From positions 52,085 to 116,084 of the forward strand of contig NZ_JACSZV010000016.1 in the NCBI RefSeq assembly GCF_014472415.1: a stretch of 64,000 nt of DNA, in the 5' to 3' direction. Shown here piece after piece: positions 27,593 through 36,923 of the stretch. The notes beneath the pieces were generated by a model. It was not told the DNA's origin. It saw only the letters and a program-made list of their open reading frames with translations, and ran no database searches. Each line of letters starts with the position of its first letter. The first letter of the stretch is position 1. A program made the position numbers and the translations under genes. This DNA comes from Pseudomonas sp. N40(2020). Its GTDB lineage: Bacteria > Pseudomonadota > Gammaproteobacteria > Pseudomonadales > Pseudomonadaceae.

Positions 27593-27615
27593 TAGGAAGG
27601 GAAGGGCAGCCGAAT

Positions 27616-28932
27616 CTAGTAGGCGTAACGCAGCAGCGTGTGAGGCAGGTGGCGAAAGACGAAGAAGCTGAACAGCACCACCAGCGCCGGCAGGATCAGC
27701 CACCAGACTTTGAAGGGCATGGCATTGAGCGGTGTCTGGCGCTGACTCAGCCACAGGGCCGCAGCGCATACGCCCGATGCCAGCATCGCGCCGGCCAGCA
27801 CATCGGTCGGCCAGTGCGCCCCCAGATAAACCCGCGACAGGGCAATGGACAGGGCCGGAATACAGCCGACCAGCAGCCACGTCAGGCGCATGCGTGGCGG
27901 TTGCCCGCGTCCGGCAAGTACAGCCAGAGTCAGAAACAGCGCGAACGAACCCGAGGCATGGCCGCTGGGCATGCTGTAGCTGGTGATCGGATCGGTCAGT
28001 ACTTCCGGGCGGACCCGGGCGAAAAACAGTTTGCTCCCCGTGTTCGCCAGCGCGGTGACAAGGAGGGTGCCGCCGGCGAAAACCGCGTGACGCCACTGCC
28101 GGCACAGCAACAGCAGGCCGGTCAGGAGGATGCTGAACAGCAGCATGTTGCGGAACTCGCCGATCAGGGTCAGCGTGACCGCGACTTCATCCAGCACGGG
28201 TTGGCGATGTTCTTGCACCAGCGTCATCACGCCTTGGTCGAGTGCCGTCAGGTACGGGTAGCCGATAAACAGACCAATCAGAATCAGCAAGCTCATGCTG
28301 CTGATCCAGATAGTCGCGCGGCGGTGGCGGCGCATGCTGCTGTTCACACTCAGGCCGACCATTACCGCGATGCTGCCAGCGACGATCCCCGCCTCCAGCC
28401 AGAAACCTTCCGGCAACGGTAGGCGGAAGGCGGCACCCGTGGCCCAGCCCGGCAACAGATAGGCCAGGCTCCAACCAGCGGCGGCGAGCAGGCTGACGGC
28501 GGCAAAGCGCGGGAAGGGCATGTCGCACATGCCGGCAACCATCGGCAGCATCGGGCGTAGCGGGCCGATGAAGCGTCCGACCAACAGACTGGCAATGCCG
28601 TAGCGCTGGAAATAGCTTTCGGCGCCGGCCATCCATTCCGGGTGATGGCGCAGGCCTGGCAGTCTTCGGATGTTCTGGTGAAAGTGGCGACCGAGGAAGT
28701 ACGAGATCAAATCGCCGAGGATGCCGCCGAGAAAACCCAGCAACAGGGTTTCACTCAACGACAGCGCGCCGCTGCCGGCCAGCACCGCCACGGCAAACAG
28801 CAACACGGTGCCGGGGACGATCAGTCCCGCAATCGCCAGGCATTCGACAAGGGCAACAATGAACACCGCCACGGCCAGCCACTGAGGGTTGGCCGCCAGC
28901 CAGCCGGTAACGCTATCGAGCCATGGGCCCAT
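27616..28932 (-). CDS. DedA-PAP2 fusion membrane protein
   Basis: Encodes about 438 aa combining an N-terminal DedA (SNARE-associated) domain (about residues 10-190, with VECLAIAGLIVPGTVLLFA and GRFIGPLRPMLPMVAGMCDM) and a C-terminal PAP2 lipid phosphatase. The PAP2 motifs are KLFFARVRP, SMPSGHASGSF and SRVYLGAHWPTDVLAG, so the catalytic His residues are present. I use the ATG at 28932 with GGAG 8 nt upstream; a GTG three codons earlier lacks this spacing. It is predicted to dephosphorylate a lipid such as undecaprenyl-PP or phosphatidate, combined with lipid transport. It marks the right edge of the accessory insert. Confidence 0.9.
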   Translation of the reverse strand: MGPWLDSVTGWLAANPQWLAVAVFIVALVECLAIAGLIVPGTVLLFAVAVLAGSGALSLSETLLLGFLGGILGDLISYFLGRHFHQNIRRLPGLRHHPEWMAGAESYFQRYGIASLLVGRFIGPLRPMLPMVAGMCDMPFPRFAAVSLLAAAGWSLAYLLPGWATGAAFRLPLPEGFWLEAGIVAGSIAVMVGLSVNSSMRRHRRATIWISSMSLLILIGLFIGYPYLTALDQGVMTLVQEHRQPVLDEVAVTLTLIGEFRNMLLFSILLTGLLLLCRQWRHAVFAGGTLLVTALANTGSKLFFARVRPEVLTDPITSYSMPSGHASGSFALFLTLAVLAGRGQPPRMRLTWLLVGCIPALSIALSRVYLGAHWPTDVLAGAMLASGVCAAALWLSQRQTPLNAMPFKVWWLILPALVVLFSFFVFRHLPHTLLRYAY

Positions 28933-28973
28933 ACAAACCACTCCATTTCATTGATCACCCCGTAAGGGTGTGT

Positions 28974-29669
28974 TCACAGCAGAAAATAATCGCGACCTTC
29001 GACCTGACCCCGGCGCAGCGGGTTCCGCGTACACCATTGCGCATAAGCGGCGTCGACGAAGCGGTACATCAGGTGTTCGTCCCGGCCGTGGGGGATGCCC
29101 AGGCGGGTGGTTTGAATGATGTGCGAGGGCGCAGGTCCGGCATCTTCCACCAGCAAAAGGTCATGATCGAAGCGCTTGGCGTCCCACACCGGCACTTTCA
29201 GTCCCAGCGCCTTGCAGAGCAAGGTCTGGCCGGCGCATAGCTTCTGCGACGGGCGCGGGCGACCTTGAGCATCAGGGTTGTTCAGCAGCATTTGCGCCAG
29301 ACTGTCCGGGCCGCTGATCTCATCAACCCACGGATAGGCGGATTTGATCAACACCGCATTGCCCGGCCCTTGCGCGCTGAAGTTCAGCGAATCACCGCCA
29401 CGGGCGTAATACATATAGATGTGGCCGCCATCCAGAAACAAAGCCTTACGCTTTTCTGTGTAGCCAAGGGACGCGTGGCTGCCTTTTTCCGCGCAGTAAT
29501 AGGCTTCGGTTTCTATGATTCGGGCGCTGAGCCATAAATCGCCGACCCGGTGGCGGATGACTTTGCCCAGCAGATCCTGCGCTAACACTTGGGCGTCACG
29601 GTCGAAAAAAGCGTCCGGAAGTCCCAGTGGCAGGCGCTCATCACGGGTGCGAACGGTGAGGTTGGACAT
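28974..29669 (-). CDS. mpg: DNA-3-methyladenine glycosylase (AAG/MPG family)
   Basis: Encodes 231 aa of the AAG/MPG fold, which excises alkylated purines to start base excision repair. Signature segments are FDRDAQVLAQDLLGKVIRHR, the catalytic Glu in ARIIETEAYYCAEKGSHASL, and GGHIYMYYARGGDSLNF. The start MSNLTVRTRDERLPLGLPDA is the ATG at 29669; the frame extends three codons to a TTG. It lies 41 bp upstream of the DedA-PAP2 gene on the same strand and divergent from proA. Identity by family is secure. Note that this is not the AlkA fold. Confidence 0.93.
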   Translation of the reverse strand: MSNLTVRTRDERLPLGLPDAFFDRDAQVLAQDLLGKVIRHRVGDLWLSARIIETEAYYCAEKGSHASLGYTEKRKALFLDGGHIYMYYARGGDSLNFSAQGPGNAVLIKSAYPWVDEISGPDSLAQMLLNNPDAQGRPRPSQKLCAGQTLLCKALGLKVPVWDAKRFDHDLLLVEDAGPAPSHIIQTTRLGIPHGRDEHLMYRFVDAAYAQWCTRNPLRRGQVEGRDYFLL

Positions 29670-29805
29670 GGCAGGCAAGGTTTATCCAGGCTGAATGAGG
29701 TCGAGATGATAACAATTTGAGGCTTAATCCCGGCTGAACATCGGCAATTTGTAGTCCATTTCGACCATCCGCCCGTCACCGCTGTTAGTCCCGGGACGCG
29801 ACAGC

Positions 29806-29811
29806 TATAAT
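29806..29811 (+). promoter_or_regulatory. Candidate -10 element before proA
   Basis: A perfect TATAAT lies 37 bp before the proA ATG in the 178-bp divergent gap with mpg. The -35 region is poor. Confidence 0.45.
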
Positions 29812-29847
29812 CTGCCGCTTTCCTCTTTGCCAAGACCCCAGCAGACC

Positions 29848-31119
29848 ATGACTGAGTCCGTTCTTGACTACATGACCCGATTGGGTCGCGCCGCCCGCGA
29901 AGCTTCCCGGGTCATTGGCCGTGCCAGCACCGCGCAGAAAAACCGCGCCTTGCAGGCTGCTGCCAATGCCTTGGACGCCGCTCGCACGGAGCTGGCGGTA
30001 GCCAACGAGCGGGATCTGGCTGTCGGTCGCGCCAATGGCCTGGAGCCTGCGTTGCTTGAACGTCTGGAACTGACTCCGGCGCGTATCGACGGCATGATCG
30101 TCGGCCTGCGCCAGGTCGCGGCGCTGCCGGATCCGGTCGGCTCCATCCGTGACATGAGCTTCCGCCCGTCGGGGATTCAGGTCGGTAAGATGCGCGTGCC
30201 GCTGGGCGTGATCGGGATCATTTATGAATCCCGGCCCAACGTGACCATCGACGCCGCCAGCCTTTGCCTGAAATCCGGCAACGCGACCATCCTGCGCGGC
30301 GGTTCCGAGGCGATTCATTCCAACCGGGCGATTGCCGCATGCATTCAGCGCGGTCTGGCCGAGGCCGAGTTGCCAGCAGCCGTGGTGCAAGTAGTCGAAA
30401 CCACCGACCGCGCCGCCGTTGGCGCGATGATCACCATGCCCGAGTACGTCGATGTGATCGTGCCGCGCGGTGGCCGTGGCCTGATCGAACGTATCAGCCG
30501 TGATGCCTGCGTGCCGGTGATCAAGCATCTGGACGGCATCTGCCACGTTTATGTCAGCGAGCACGCCGACCTCCCGAAGGCCCAGCGTATCGCCTTCAAT
30601 GCCAAGACTTACCGTTATGGCATCTGCGGTGCGATGGAGACCTTGCTGGTCGATCAGACGGTTGCGAAGGATTTCCTGCCGTCGATGGCAGCCCAGTTCC
30701 GCGAAAAAGGCGTCGAGCTGCGTGGTTGCGAGCGCACCCGGGCAATCATCGAAGCCGTCGCGGCCAGCGAAGACGACTGGAACACCGAGTATCTGGCGCC
30801 GATACTGTCGATCCGCGTGGTCGACGGTCTGGATCAGGCTATTGAGCACATCAACCATTACGGCTCCCACCACACCGACTCGATCGTCAGCGAAAACCTC
30901 GCCGACACCCGCCGGTTCGTAGCGGAAGTCGACTCGGCGTCGGTGATGATCAACACCCCGACCTGCTTCGCCGATGGATTTGAATACGGATTGGGTGCCG
31001 AGATCGGCATTTCTACTGATAAGCTGCACGCCCGCGGCCCGGTGGGCCTCGAAGGACTGACCTGCGAGAAGTACATCGTGGTCGGTGATGGCCAGTTGCG
31101 CGGCCAGGCGACGGTCTGA
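29848..31119 (+). CDS. proA: Gamma-glutamyl phosphate reductase
   Basis: Encodes 423 aa, the second enzyme of proline biosynthesis, reducing gamma-glutamyl phosphate to glutamate-5-semialdehyde with NADPH. ALDH-superfamily features include the N-terminal [39 protein letters not shown], the catalytic Cys region in [15 protein letters not shown], and NASTRFADG-like [19 protein letters not shown]. It begins the long plus-strand run to lipA. Partner proB is not in the window. Confidence 0.97.
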   Translation: MTESVLDYMTRLGRAAREASRVIGRASTAQKNRALQAAANALDAARTELAVANERDLAVGRANGLEPALLERLELTPARIDGMIVGLRQVAALPDPVGSIRDMSFRPSGIQVGKMRVPLGVIGIIYESRPNVTIDAASLCLKSGNATILRGGSEAIHSNRAIAACIQRGLAEAELPAAVVQVVETTDRAAVGAMITMPEYVDVIVPRGGRGLIERISRDACVPVIKHLDGICHVYVSEHADLPKAQRIAFNAKTYRYGICGAMETLLVDQTVAKDFLPSMAAQFREKGVELRGCERTRAIIEAVAASEDDWNTEYLAPILSIRVVDGLDQAIEHINHYGSHHTDSIVSENLADTRRFVAEVDSASVMINTPTCFADGFEYGLGAEIGISTDKLHARGPVGLEGLTCEKYIVVGDGQLRGQATV

Positions 31120-31120
31120 C

Positions 31121-31810
31121 TTGACCGACCTCGACCTGACAGCGCCGCAGCCCGGCAGCGAGTCCCGCCCACGACGCATCGGCATCCTGGGCGGAACGTT
31201 CGACCCGGTGCACATCGGCCATTTGCGCGGAGGCCTGGAAGTGGCCGAAGCGCTGGCACTGGATGAACTGCGCCTGACGCCCAGCGCGCGACCGCCACAC
31301 CGCGATACGCCGCAGGTGTCGGCGCAGGATCGGTTGGCGATGGTTGAGTGCGCGGTGGCCGGAGTGCCGCCGCTGGTGGTAGACGCCCGCGAATTGCAGC
31401 GGGACAAACCGTCTTACACTATTGATACCCTGGAGTTGATGCGTGCCGAAATGGCCGCCGAGACCCAGGTTTTTCTGCTTTTGGGCTGGGACGCATTTTG
31501 CGGCCTGCCCACTTGGCACCGCTGGGAAGAGTTGCTCCAGCATTGCCACATCCTGGTGCTACAGCGCCCGGACGCCGACAGCGAACCGCCGGATGCCTTG
31601 CGCAACCTGCTGGCAGCGCGTTCGGTGAGCGACCCGCTGGCCCTGAAAGGGCCGAGCGGACAGATTGCATTCGTCTGGCAGACACCGCTTGCGGTCTCCG
31701 CCACCCAGATCCGTCAACTGCTGGCCAGCGGTAAGTCGGTACGCTTCCTGGTGCCCGACGCGGTCCTGGCCTACATCGATGCGCACGGTCTGTACCGTGC
31801 GTCGAACTGA
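31121..31810 (+). CDS. nadD: Nicotinate-nucleotide adenylyltransferase
   Basis: Encodes about 229 aa of NadD, which adenylates nicotinate mononucleotide in NAD synthesis. The nucleotidyltransferase start [20 protein letters not shown] (HxGH motif) and the C-terminal [20 protein letters not shown] (the SATxIR motif, contains the second signature) are clear. The true start is uncertain. A TTG at 31121 directly follows the proA stop; an ATG at 31088 would overlap proA by 32 nt. I chose the TTG because the overlap region has no family similarity. Cytoplasmic and essential in most bacteria. Confidence 0.92.
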   Translation: MTDLDLTAPQPGSESRPRRIGILGGTFDPVHIGHLRGGLEVAEALALDELRLTPSARPPHRDTPQVSAQDRLAMVECAVAGVPPLVVDARELQRDKPSYTIDTLELMRAEMAAETQVFLLLGWDAFCGLPTWHRWEELLQHCHILVLQRPDADSEPPDALRNLLAARSVSDPLALKGPSGQIAFVWQTPLAVSATQIRQLLASGKSVRFLVPDAVLAYIDAHGLYRASN

Positions 31811-31882
31811 ACAAGGCGTGCTTCACTGATACGAATCCACGTGTCGCCAAGCCGCCGAATATATGAGCAAAACGAGTTTTAT

Positions 31883-32377
31883 ATGACTGACAAAGACCAA
31901 ACCAAAGTAAAGCGCAAAGGCACATTCAAGAGCGCCCCGCTGCCAGAGCCGGTCAACACCAATGAGCCGCTGAAAGGCGACGACCTGGTCAAACTGGCCG
32001 TGGCTGCCCTGGAAGACGTCAAGGCGCAAGACATCCAGATCATCGATGTTCGCGACAAGCAAAGCATCACTGACTACATGATCATCGCCACCGGTACATC
32101 CAATCGCCAGATCAACGCGATGCTCGACAAGGTTCGCGAAGAAGTCAAAAAGCAGGGCGCCAAGCCGCTGGGCGAAGAAGGCAAGGGCGACAGCGACTGG
32201 GTGCTGCTCGATCTGGACCTGGTAATCGTGCACATGATGACTGCCTCGGCTCGTCAGTTCTACGATCTGGAACGCCTGTGGGCCGGTGCCGAGCAAAGCC
32301 GTGCGGCAGACGCCAAGCACCACAGCCCGGAAAACACCCACGAGCATTTCACCAAGCTCAACAAAGACCAGCTGTAA
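31883..32377 (+). CDS. rsfS: Ribosome silencing factor
   Basis: Encodes 164 aa of RsfS (YbeB), which binds ribosomal protein uL14 and blocks subunit joining in stationary phase or starvation. The core VKLAVAALEDVKAQDIQIID and DYMIIATGTSNRQINAMLDK is diagnostic. An N-terminal extension of about 30 basic residues and a His/Asn-rich tail (KHHSPENTHEHF) go beyond the E. coli length of 105 aa, as usual in Pseudomonas. The start ATG at 31883 gives MTDKDQTKVKRKG. It is 9 nt before rlmH. Confidence 0.93.
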   Translation: MTDKDQTKVKRKGTFKSAPLPEPVNTNEPLKGDDLVKLAVAALEDVKAQDIQIIDVRDKQSITDYMIIATGTSNRQINAMLDKVREEVKKQGAKPLGEEGKGDSDWVLLDLDLVIVHMMTASARQFYDLERLWAGAEQSRAADAKHHSPENTHEHFTKLNKDQL

Positions 32378-32386
32378 GGGATTGCT

Positions 32387-32854
32387 GTGCGACTGCGACT
32401 GATCGCCGTCGGTTCACGCATGCCCAAATGGGTGGAAGAAGGCTGGCATGAATATGCCAAGCGTCTTCCGTCCGAGCTGGCGCTGGAACTGGTGGAAATA
32501 CCGCTCAATACCCGTGGCAAGAATGCCGACGTGGCCCGTTTCATCCGCCAGGAAGGCGAAGCCATGCTGGCCAAGGTCGGGCCGAACGAGCGGATCGTCA
32601 CGCTGGAAGTCCACGGCAAACCCTGGAGCACCGAGCAACTGGCGGTCGAACTCGACCGCTGGCGCCTGGATTCACGCACGGTCAATTTCATGGTCGGTGG
32701 CCCGGAAGGGCTGGCGCCGGAAGTCTGTGCCCGCGCTGATCAGCGTTGGTCGTTGTCACCGTTGACGCTGCCGCACCCGCTGGTGCGGATTCTGATCGGC
32801 GAACAGTTGTACCGTGCCTGGACCGTGCTGTCCGGTCACCCTTACCACAAGTAA
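32387..32854 (+). CDS. rlmH: 23S rRNA pseudouridine-1915 N3-methyltransferase
   Basis: Encodes 155 aa of RlmH, the SPOUT-class enzyme that methylates pseudouridine 1915 of 23S rRNA. It starts at a GTG (32387) preceded by AAGGG. Typical segments are [20 protein letters not shown], the knot region [20 protein letters not shown] and [20 protein letters not shown]. It lies between rsfS and mrdA with gaps of 9 and 10 nt, the conserved order in pseudomonads and enterics. Confidence 0.96.
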   Translation: MRLRLIAVGSRMPKWVEEGWHEYAKRLPSELALELVEIPLNTRGKNADVARFIRQEGEAMLAKVGPNERIVTLEVHGKPWSTEQLAVELDRWRLDSRTVNFMVGGPEGLAPEVCARADQRWSLSPLTLPHPLVRILIGEQLYRAWTVLSGHPYHK

Positions 32855-32864
32855 GCCTGCCCAC

Positions 32865-34760
32865 ATGTCTCAGCCGATCCGCATCAAGGACCACGAAAAG
32901 GACGCACGCCTGGTGCGTAGCCGCGTCGTGTTCGGGGCCATTGTGATCGTGATGCTGATTGGCGTGCTGATCGCGCGGCTTTATTTCCTGCAGGTGATCC
33001 AGTACGAGTATCACTCGACCCTGTCGGAAAACAACCGCGTACATGTGCAGCCGATTCCGCCGACGCGCGGGCTGATTTTCGACCGCAACGGCGTAGTGGT
33101 GGCGGACAACCGTCCCAGCTTCAGCCTGAGCATGACCCGCGAGCGTTCCGGCGACTGGCAGCAAGTGCTCGACGTCATCGTCGAAGTGCTGGAGCTGACG
33201 CCCGAAGACCGGGTGATCTTCGAGAAGCGCATGCGTCAGGGGCGCCGGCCGTTCGAGCCGGTGCCGATCCTGTTCGAGCTGACCGAAGAGCAGATCGCTC
33301 GTATCGCGGTGAACCAGTTCCGTCTGCCGGGCGTTGAGGTGGTCGCGCAACTGGTTCGCCATTATCCGCAGGGCGCGCATTTTGCGCATTCGGTGGGTTA
33401 TATGGGGCGAATCAACGAGAAAGAGCTGAAAACCCTCGATCCGGTCAACTACAGCGGCACCCACCACATCGGCAAAACCGGTATTGAACGTTTCTACGAA
33501 CCGGAACTGCACGGGCAGGTGGGTTACGAAGAAGTCGAGACCAATGCCCGTGGCCGCGTCTTGCGCGTGCTCAAGCGAACCGATCCGATTCCCGGCAAGG
33601 ACATCGTCCTGAGTCTGGACATCAAGTTGCAGGAAGCTGCCGAAGCCGCGCTGGGCGGGCGTCGTGGCGCGGTGGTGGCGCTTGATCCAAAGACCGGCGA
33701 AGTGCTGGCGATGGTCAGTCAGCCGAGCTTCGATCCGAACCTTTTCGTCACCGGGATCAGCTTCAAGGCCTACGCCGAGTTGCGTGACTCCATTGACCGG
33801 CCACTGTTTAACCGCGTGTTGCGCGGTCTGTACCCACCGGGTTCGACGATCAAACCGGCGGTGGCGATTGCCGGTCTCGATTCGGGCGTGGTGACGGCGT
33901 CCAGCCGGGTGTTCGACCCGGGCTACTACATGCTGCCCAACTACGACCACAAATACCGCAACTGGAACCGCACCGGTGACGGCTTCGTCGACCTCGACAC
34001 GGCGATCATGCGTTCCAACGACACCTACTTCTATGATCTGGCGCACAAGCTCGGCATTGATCGGTTGTCGGCTTACATGAACAAGTTCGGCATCGGCCAG
34101 AAGGTCTCGCTGGACATGTTCGAAGAATCCCCGGGCCTGATGCCGTCCCGTGAATGGAAACGAGCGACCCGCAAGCAGGCCTGGTTCCCGGGCGAAACCC
34201 TCATCCTCGGGATCGGCCAGGGCTACATGCAGTCGACCCCGCTGCAGCTGGCTCAGGCCACGGCGCTGGTGGCGAACAAAGGCGTGTGGAACCGACCGCA
34301 CCTGGCCAAATCGCTGGAAGGGGTGAAGCCGGTGGACGAAAACCCGATGCCGAACATCATTCTGCGTGATCCGTCGGACTGGACCAAGGTCAACCACGGC
34401 ATGCAACAGGTAATGCATGGCGCCCGGGGTACCGCGCGAAAAGCGGCCATCGGCGCGCAATACCGGATCGCCGGCAAGTCGGGTACTGCCCAGGTGGTGG
34501 CGATCAAACAGGGCGAGAAGTACGACCGTTCCAAGGTTCAGGAGCGCCATCGCGACCACGCCTTGTTCGTCGGTTTTGCCCCGGCCGATGATCCGCGCAT
34601 TGTCGTGTCTGTGATGGTCGAGAACGGTGAGTCCGGTTCCGGCGTCGCCGCCCCGGTAGTTCGTCAGGTGATGGACGCCTGGCTGCTCGATCAGGACGGA
34701 CGTTTGAAGGCCGAATACGCCAGCCCAATCAGTGCGGAGGCTACGGCCCGTGATGAATAA
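32865..34760 (+). CDS. mrdA: Penicillin-binding protein 2 (elongasome transpeptidase)
   Basis: Encodes 631 aa of PBP2, the class B transpeptidase that works with RodA in lateral wall synthesis. There is one N-terminal membrane anchor (VVFGAIVIVMLIGVLIARLY). The dimerisation domain starts at RGLIFDRNGVVVADNRPSF. The transpeptidase motifs are S327-T-I-K in YPPGSTIKPAVA, S-N-D in MRSNDTYFY and K-S-G in IAGKSGTAQVV. All catalytic motifs are intact. The stop overlaps the rodA start by 8 nt. Confidence 0.96.
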   Translation: MSQPIRIKDHEKDARLVRSRVVFGAIVIVMLIGVLIARLYFLQVIQYEYHSTLSENNRVHVQPIPPTRGLIFDRNGVVVADNRPSFSLSMTRERSGDWQQVLDVIVEVLELTPEDRVIFEKRMRQGRRPFEPVPILFELTEEQIARIAVNQFRLPGVEVVAQLVRHYPQGAHFAHSVGYMGRINEKELKTLDPVNYSGTHHIGKTGIERFYEPELHGQVGYEEVETNARGRVLRVLKRTDPIPGKDIVLSLDIKLQEAAEAALGGRRGAVVALDPKTGEVLAMVSQPSFDPNLFVTGISFKAYAELRDSIDRPLFNRVLRGLYPPGSTIKPAVAIAGLDSGVVTASSRVFDPGYYMLPNYDHKYRNWNRTGDGFVDLDTAIMRSNDTYFYDLAHKLGIDRLSAYMNKFGIGQKVSLDMFEESPGLMPSREWKRATRKQAWFPGETLILGIGQGYMQSTPLQLAQATALVANKGVWNRPHLAKSLEGVKPVDENPMPNIILRDPSDWTKVNHGMQQVMHGARGTARKAAIGAQYRIAGKSGTAQVVAIKQGEKYDRSKVQERHRDHALFVGFAPADDPRIVVSVMVENGESGSGVAAPVVRQVMDAWLLDQDGRLKAEYASPISAEATARDE

Positions 34761-35895
34761 TTTTGATCGCATGCTCTCCAGCGAGGATGTGATGCGTCGC
34801 CGTGCGACGCTGCTGCAAAGACTGCATATCGATGGCCCGTTGCTGATCCTGCTGCTGATCCTCGCCGCCGGCAGCCTGTTCGTGCTGTATTCGGCCAGCG
34901 GCAAGAGCTGGGATTTGCTCGCCAAACAGGCCACTTCGTTCGGCATCGGTCTGGTGTCGATGATCGTCATCGCCCAGTTTGAACCGCGCTTCATGGCCCG
35001 TTGGGTGCCACTCGGTTACGTGATCGGCGTGGTGTTGCTGCTGGTGGTGGACATCATGGGCCACAACGCCATGGGCGCCACACGCTGGATCAACATTCCC
35101 GGGGTGATCCGCTTCCAGCCTTCCGAATTCATGAAGATTCTGATGCCGGCGACCATTGCCTGGTATCTGTCCAAACGCACTTTGCCGCCACAGCTCAAGC
35201 ACGTTGGCATCAGCCTGATGCTGATCGGTGTGCCGTTCGTTCTGATCGTGCGCCAGCCGGACCTCGGCACCTCGCTGCTGATTCTGGCCGGCGGGGCGTT
35301 CGTACTGTTCATGGGCGGGCTGCGCTGGCGCTGGATCCTCAGCGTGCTGGCCGCTGCGATCCCGGTGTCGGTGGCGATGTGGTTTTTCATCATGCACGAC
35401 TACCAGAAGCAACGGATCCTGACGTTCCTCGACCCGGAAAGCGATCCGCTCGGTACAGGCTGGAACATTATTCAGTCGAAAGCCGCGATCGGTTCTGGCG
35501 GCGTCTTCGGCAAGGGCTGGCTGCTCGGCACCCAGTCGCATCTGGACTTCCTGCCGGAAAGCCACACCGACTTCATCATTGCGGTATTGGGTGAAGAGTT
35601 CGGGCTGGTCGGCATCTGCGCGCTGCTTCTGATCTATCTGCTGTTGATTGGCCGGGGGCTGGTGATTACCGCTCAGGCGCAAACGCTGTTCGGCAAATTG
35701 CTCGCCGGGGCGTTGACCATGACGTTTTTTGTTTACGTTTTCGTCAACATCGGTATGGTCAGTGGCCTGTTGCCGGTCGTAGGGGTGCCGTTGCCGTTCA
35801 TTAGCTACGGAGGAACTTCGCTGGTGACGCTGCTGTCAGCGTTTGGGGTTTTGATGTCGATCCATACCCATCGCAAGTGGATCGCACAGGTTTGA
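34753..35895 (+). CDS. rodA: SEDS glycosyltransferase RodA
   Basis: Encodes 380 aa of RodA (MrdB), the polytopic SEDS peptidoglycan polymerase of the elongasome, pairing with PBP2. About ten helices are predicted. The conserved loop LLGTQSHLDFLPESHTDFII and the C-terminal LPVVGVPLPFISYGGTSLVT are family signatures. I use the ATG at 34753, overlapping mrdA by 8 nt, which gives MNNFDRMLSSEDVM. Translational coupling with its partner is expected. Confidence 0.96.
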   Translation: MNNFDRMLSSEDVMRRRATLLQRLHIDGPLLILLLILAAGSLFVLYSASGKSWDLLAKQATSFGIGLVSMIVIAQFEPRFMARWVPLGYVIGVVLLLVVDIMGHNAMGATRWINIPGVIRFQPSEFMKILMPATIAWYLSKRTLPPQLKHVGISLMLIGVPFVLIVRQPDLGTSLLILAGGAFVLFMGGLRWRWILSVLAAAIPVSVAMWFFIMHDYQKQRILTFLDPESDPLGTGWNIIQSKAAIGSGGVFGKGWLLGTQSHLDFLPESHTDFIIAVLGEEFGLVGICALLLIYLLLIGRGLVITAQAQTLFGKLLAGALTMTFFVYVFVNIGMVSGLLPVVGVPLPFISYGGTSLVTLLSAFGVLMSIHTHRKWIAQV

Positions 35896-35912
35896 ATAAG
35901 GTGAAGAGTTCA

Positions 35913-36923
35913 ATGCAAGTAATGCGTGGCTGGGCGACTCGATGCGCGCCATGGGTTGGCCTGGTAGGCCTCCTGGGCAGCGTGCAGGAAGCGCTGGCCG
36001 GCGAATACGAAGGCTCGCCTCAGGTTGCCGAATTCGTCGGTGAAATGACCCGCGACTACGGTTTCGCCGGTGAGCAACTGATGGGTGTGTTCCGCGAGGC
36101 AGCGCGCAAACAGGCGATTCTCGACGCCATCTCCAGGCCCGCCGAACGGGTCAAGCAGTGGAAAGAATACCGCCCGATGTTCATCACCGATGCGCGTATC
36201 GCCCGTGGTGTGGACTTCTGGCGCCAGCACGAGGCGACGCTGGCCCGTGCCGAGCAGGAATACGGCGTACCGGCACAAGTCATCGTGTCGATCATCGGCG
36301 TTGAGACCTTTTTCGGGCGTAATACCGGTAATTACCGGGTGATCGATGCCTTGTCCACCCTCGGTTTCGACTATCCTCCCCGTGCCGAATTTTTCCGCAA
36401 GGAACTGCGTGAGTTCCTGCTGCTGGCGCGCGAAGAGCAGGTCGATCCGTTGACCCTCAAAGGCTCCTACGCGGGTGCCATGGGCTTGCCGCAATTCATG
36501 CCGAGCAGCTTTCGCGCCTATGCGGTGGATTTCGACGGTGACGGCCACATCAATATCTGGAACAACCCGGATGATGCGATCGGCAGCGTCGCGAGTTATT
36601 TCAAGCGCCACGGCTGGGTCGCTGGCGAGCCTGTGGTCAGCCGCGCCGATGTGCGCGGCGAGCAGGTCGATGAAGGCCTGACCACCGGCATCGAACCGAC
36701 AAAGACCGTCGGGGAGTTGCGAGCGCTGGGCTGGTCGAGTCATGATGCGCTGCGCGATGACATGCCGGTCACTGCATTTCGCCTCGAAGGCGACAACGGC
36801 CCTGAATACTGGATGGGCCTGAAGAATTTCTACGCGATCACGCGTTATAACCGCAGCGTGATGTACGCCATGGCCGTACATCAACTGTCTGAACAGCTGG
36901 TACAAGCACGGGGCGTCAAGTAA
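35913..36923 (+). CDS. mltB: Membrane/soluble lytic transglycosylase B
   Basis: Encodes 336 aa of the MltB/SltB family, cleaving the MurNAc-GlcNAc bond with 1,6-anhydro product. The N-terminus (MRGWATRCAPWVGLVGLLG to QEALAG) is a signal peptide without a clear lipobox, so the enzyme may be periplasmic and soluble. The catalytic Glu131 is in IIGVETFFGRNTGNYRVIDA. GSYAGAMGLPQFMPSSFRAY and DFDGDGHINIWNNPDDAIGS follow. It starts at 35913 after AAGG/GAAGAG. Its TAA overlaps the rlpA ATG by one base. Confidence 0.94.
   Translation: MQVMRGWATRCAPWVGLVGLLGSVQEALAGEYEGSPQVAEFVGEMTRDYGFAGEQLMGVFREAARKQAILDAISRPAERVKQWKEYRPMFITDARIARGVDFWRQHEATLARAEQEYGVPAQVIVSIIGVETFFGRNTGNYRVIDALSTLGFDYPPRAEFFRKELREFLLLAREEQVDPLTLKGSYAGAMGLPQFMPSSFRAYAVDFDGDGHINIWNNPDDAIGSVASYFKRHGWVAGEPVVSRADVRGEQVDEGLTTGIEPTKTVGELRALGWSSHDALRDDMPVTAFRLEGDNGPEYWMGLKNFYAITRYNRSVMYAMAVHQLSEQLVQARGVK

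Noticed and set aside
32688..34994. Long antisense frame of 768 codons opposite rlmH-mrdA-rodA
   Set aside because: Same shadow composition; the plus-strand genes are certain.
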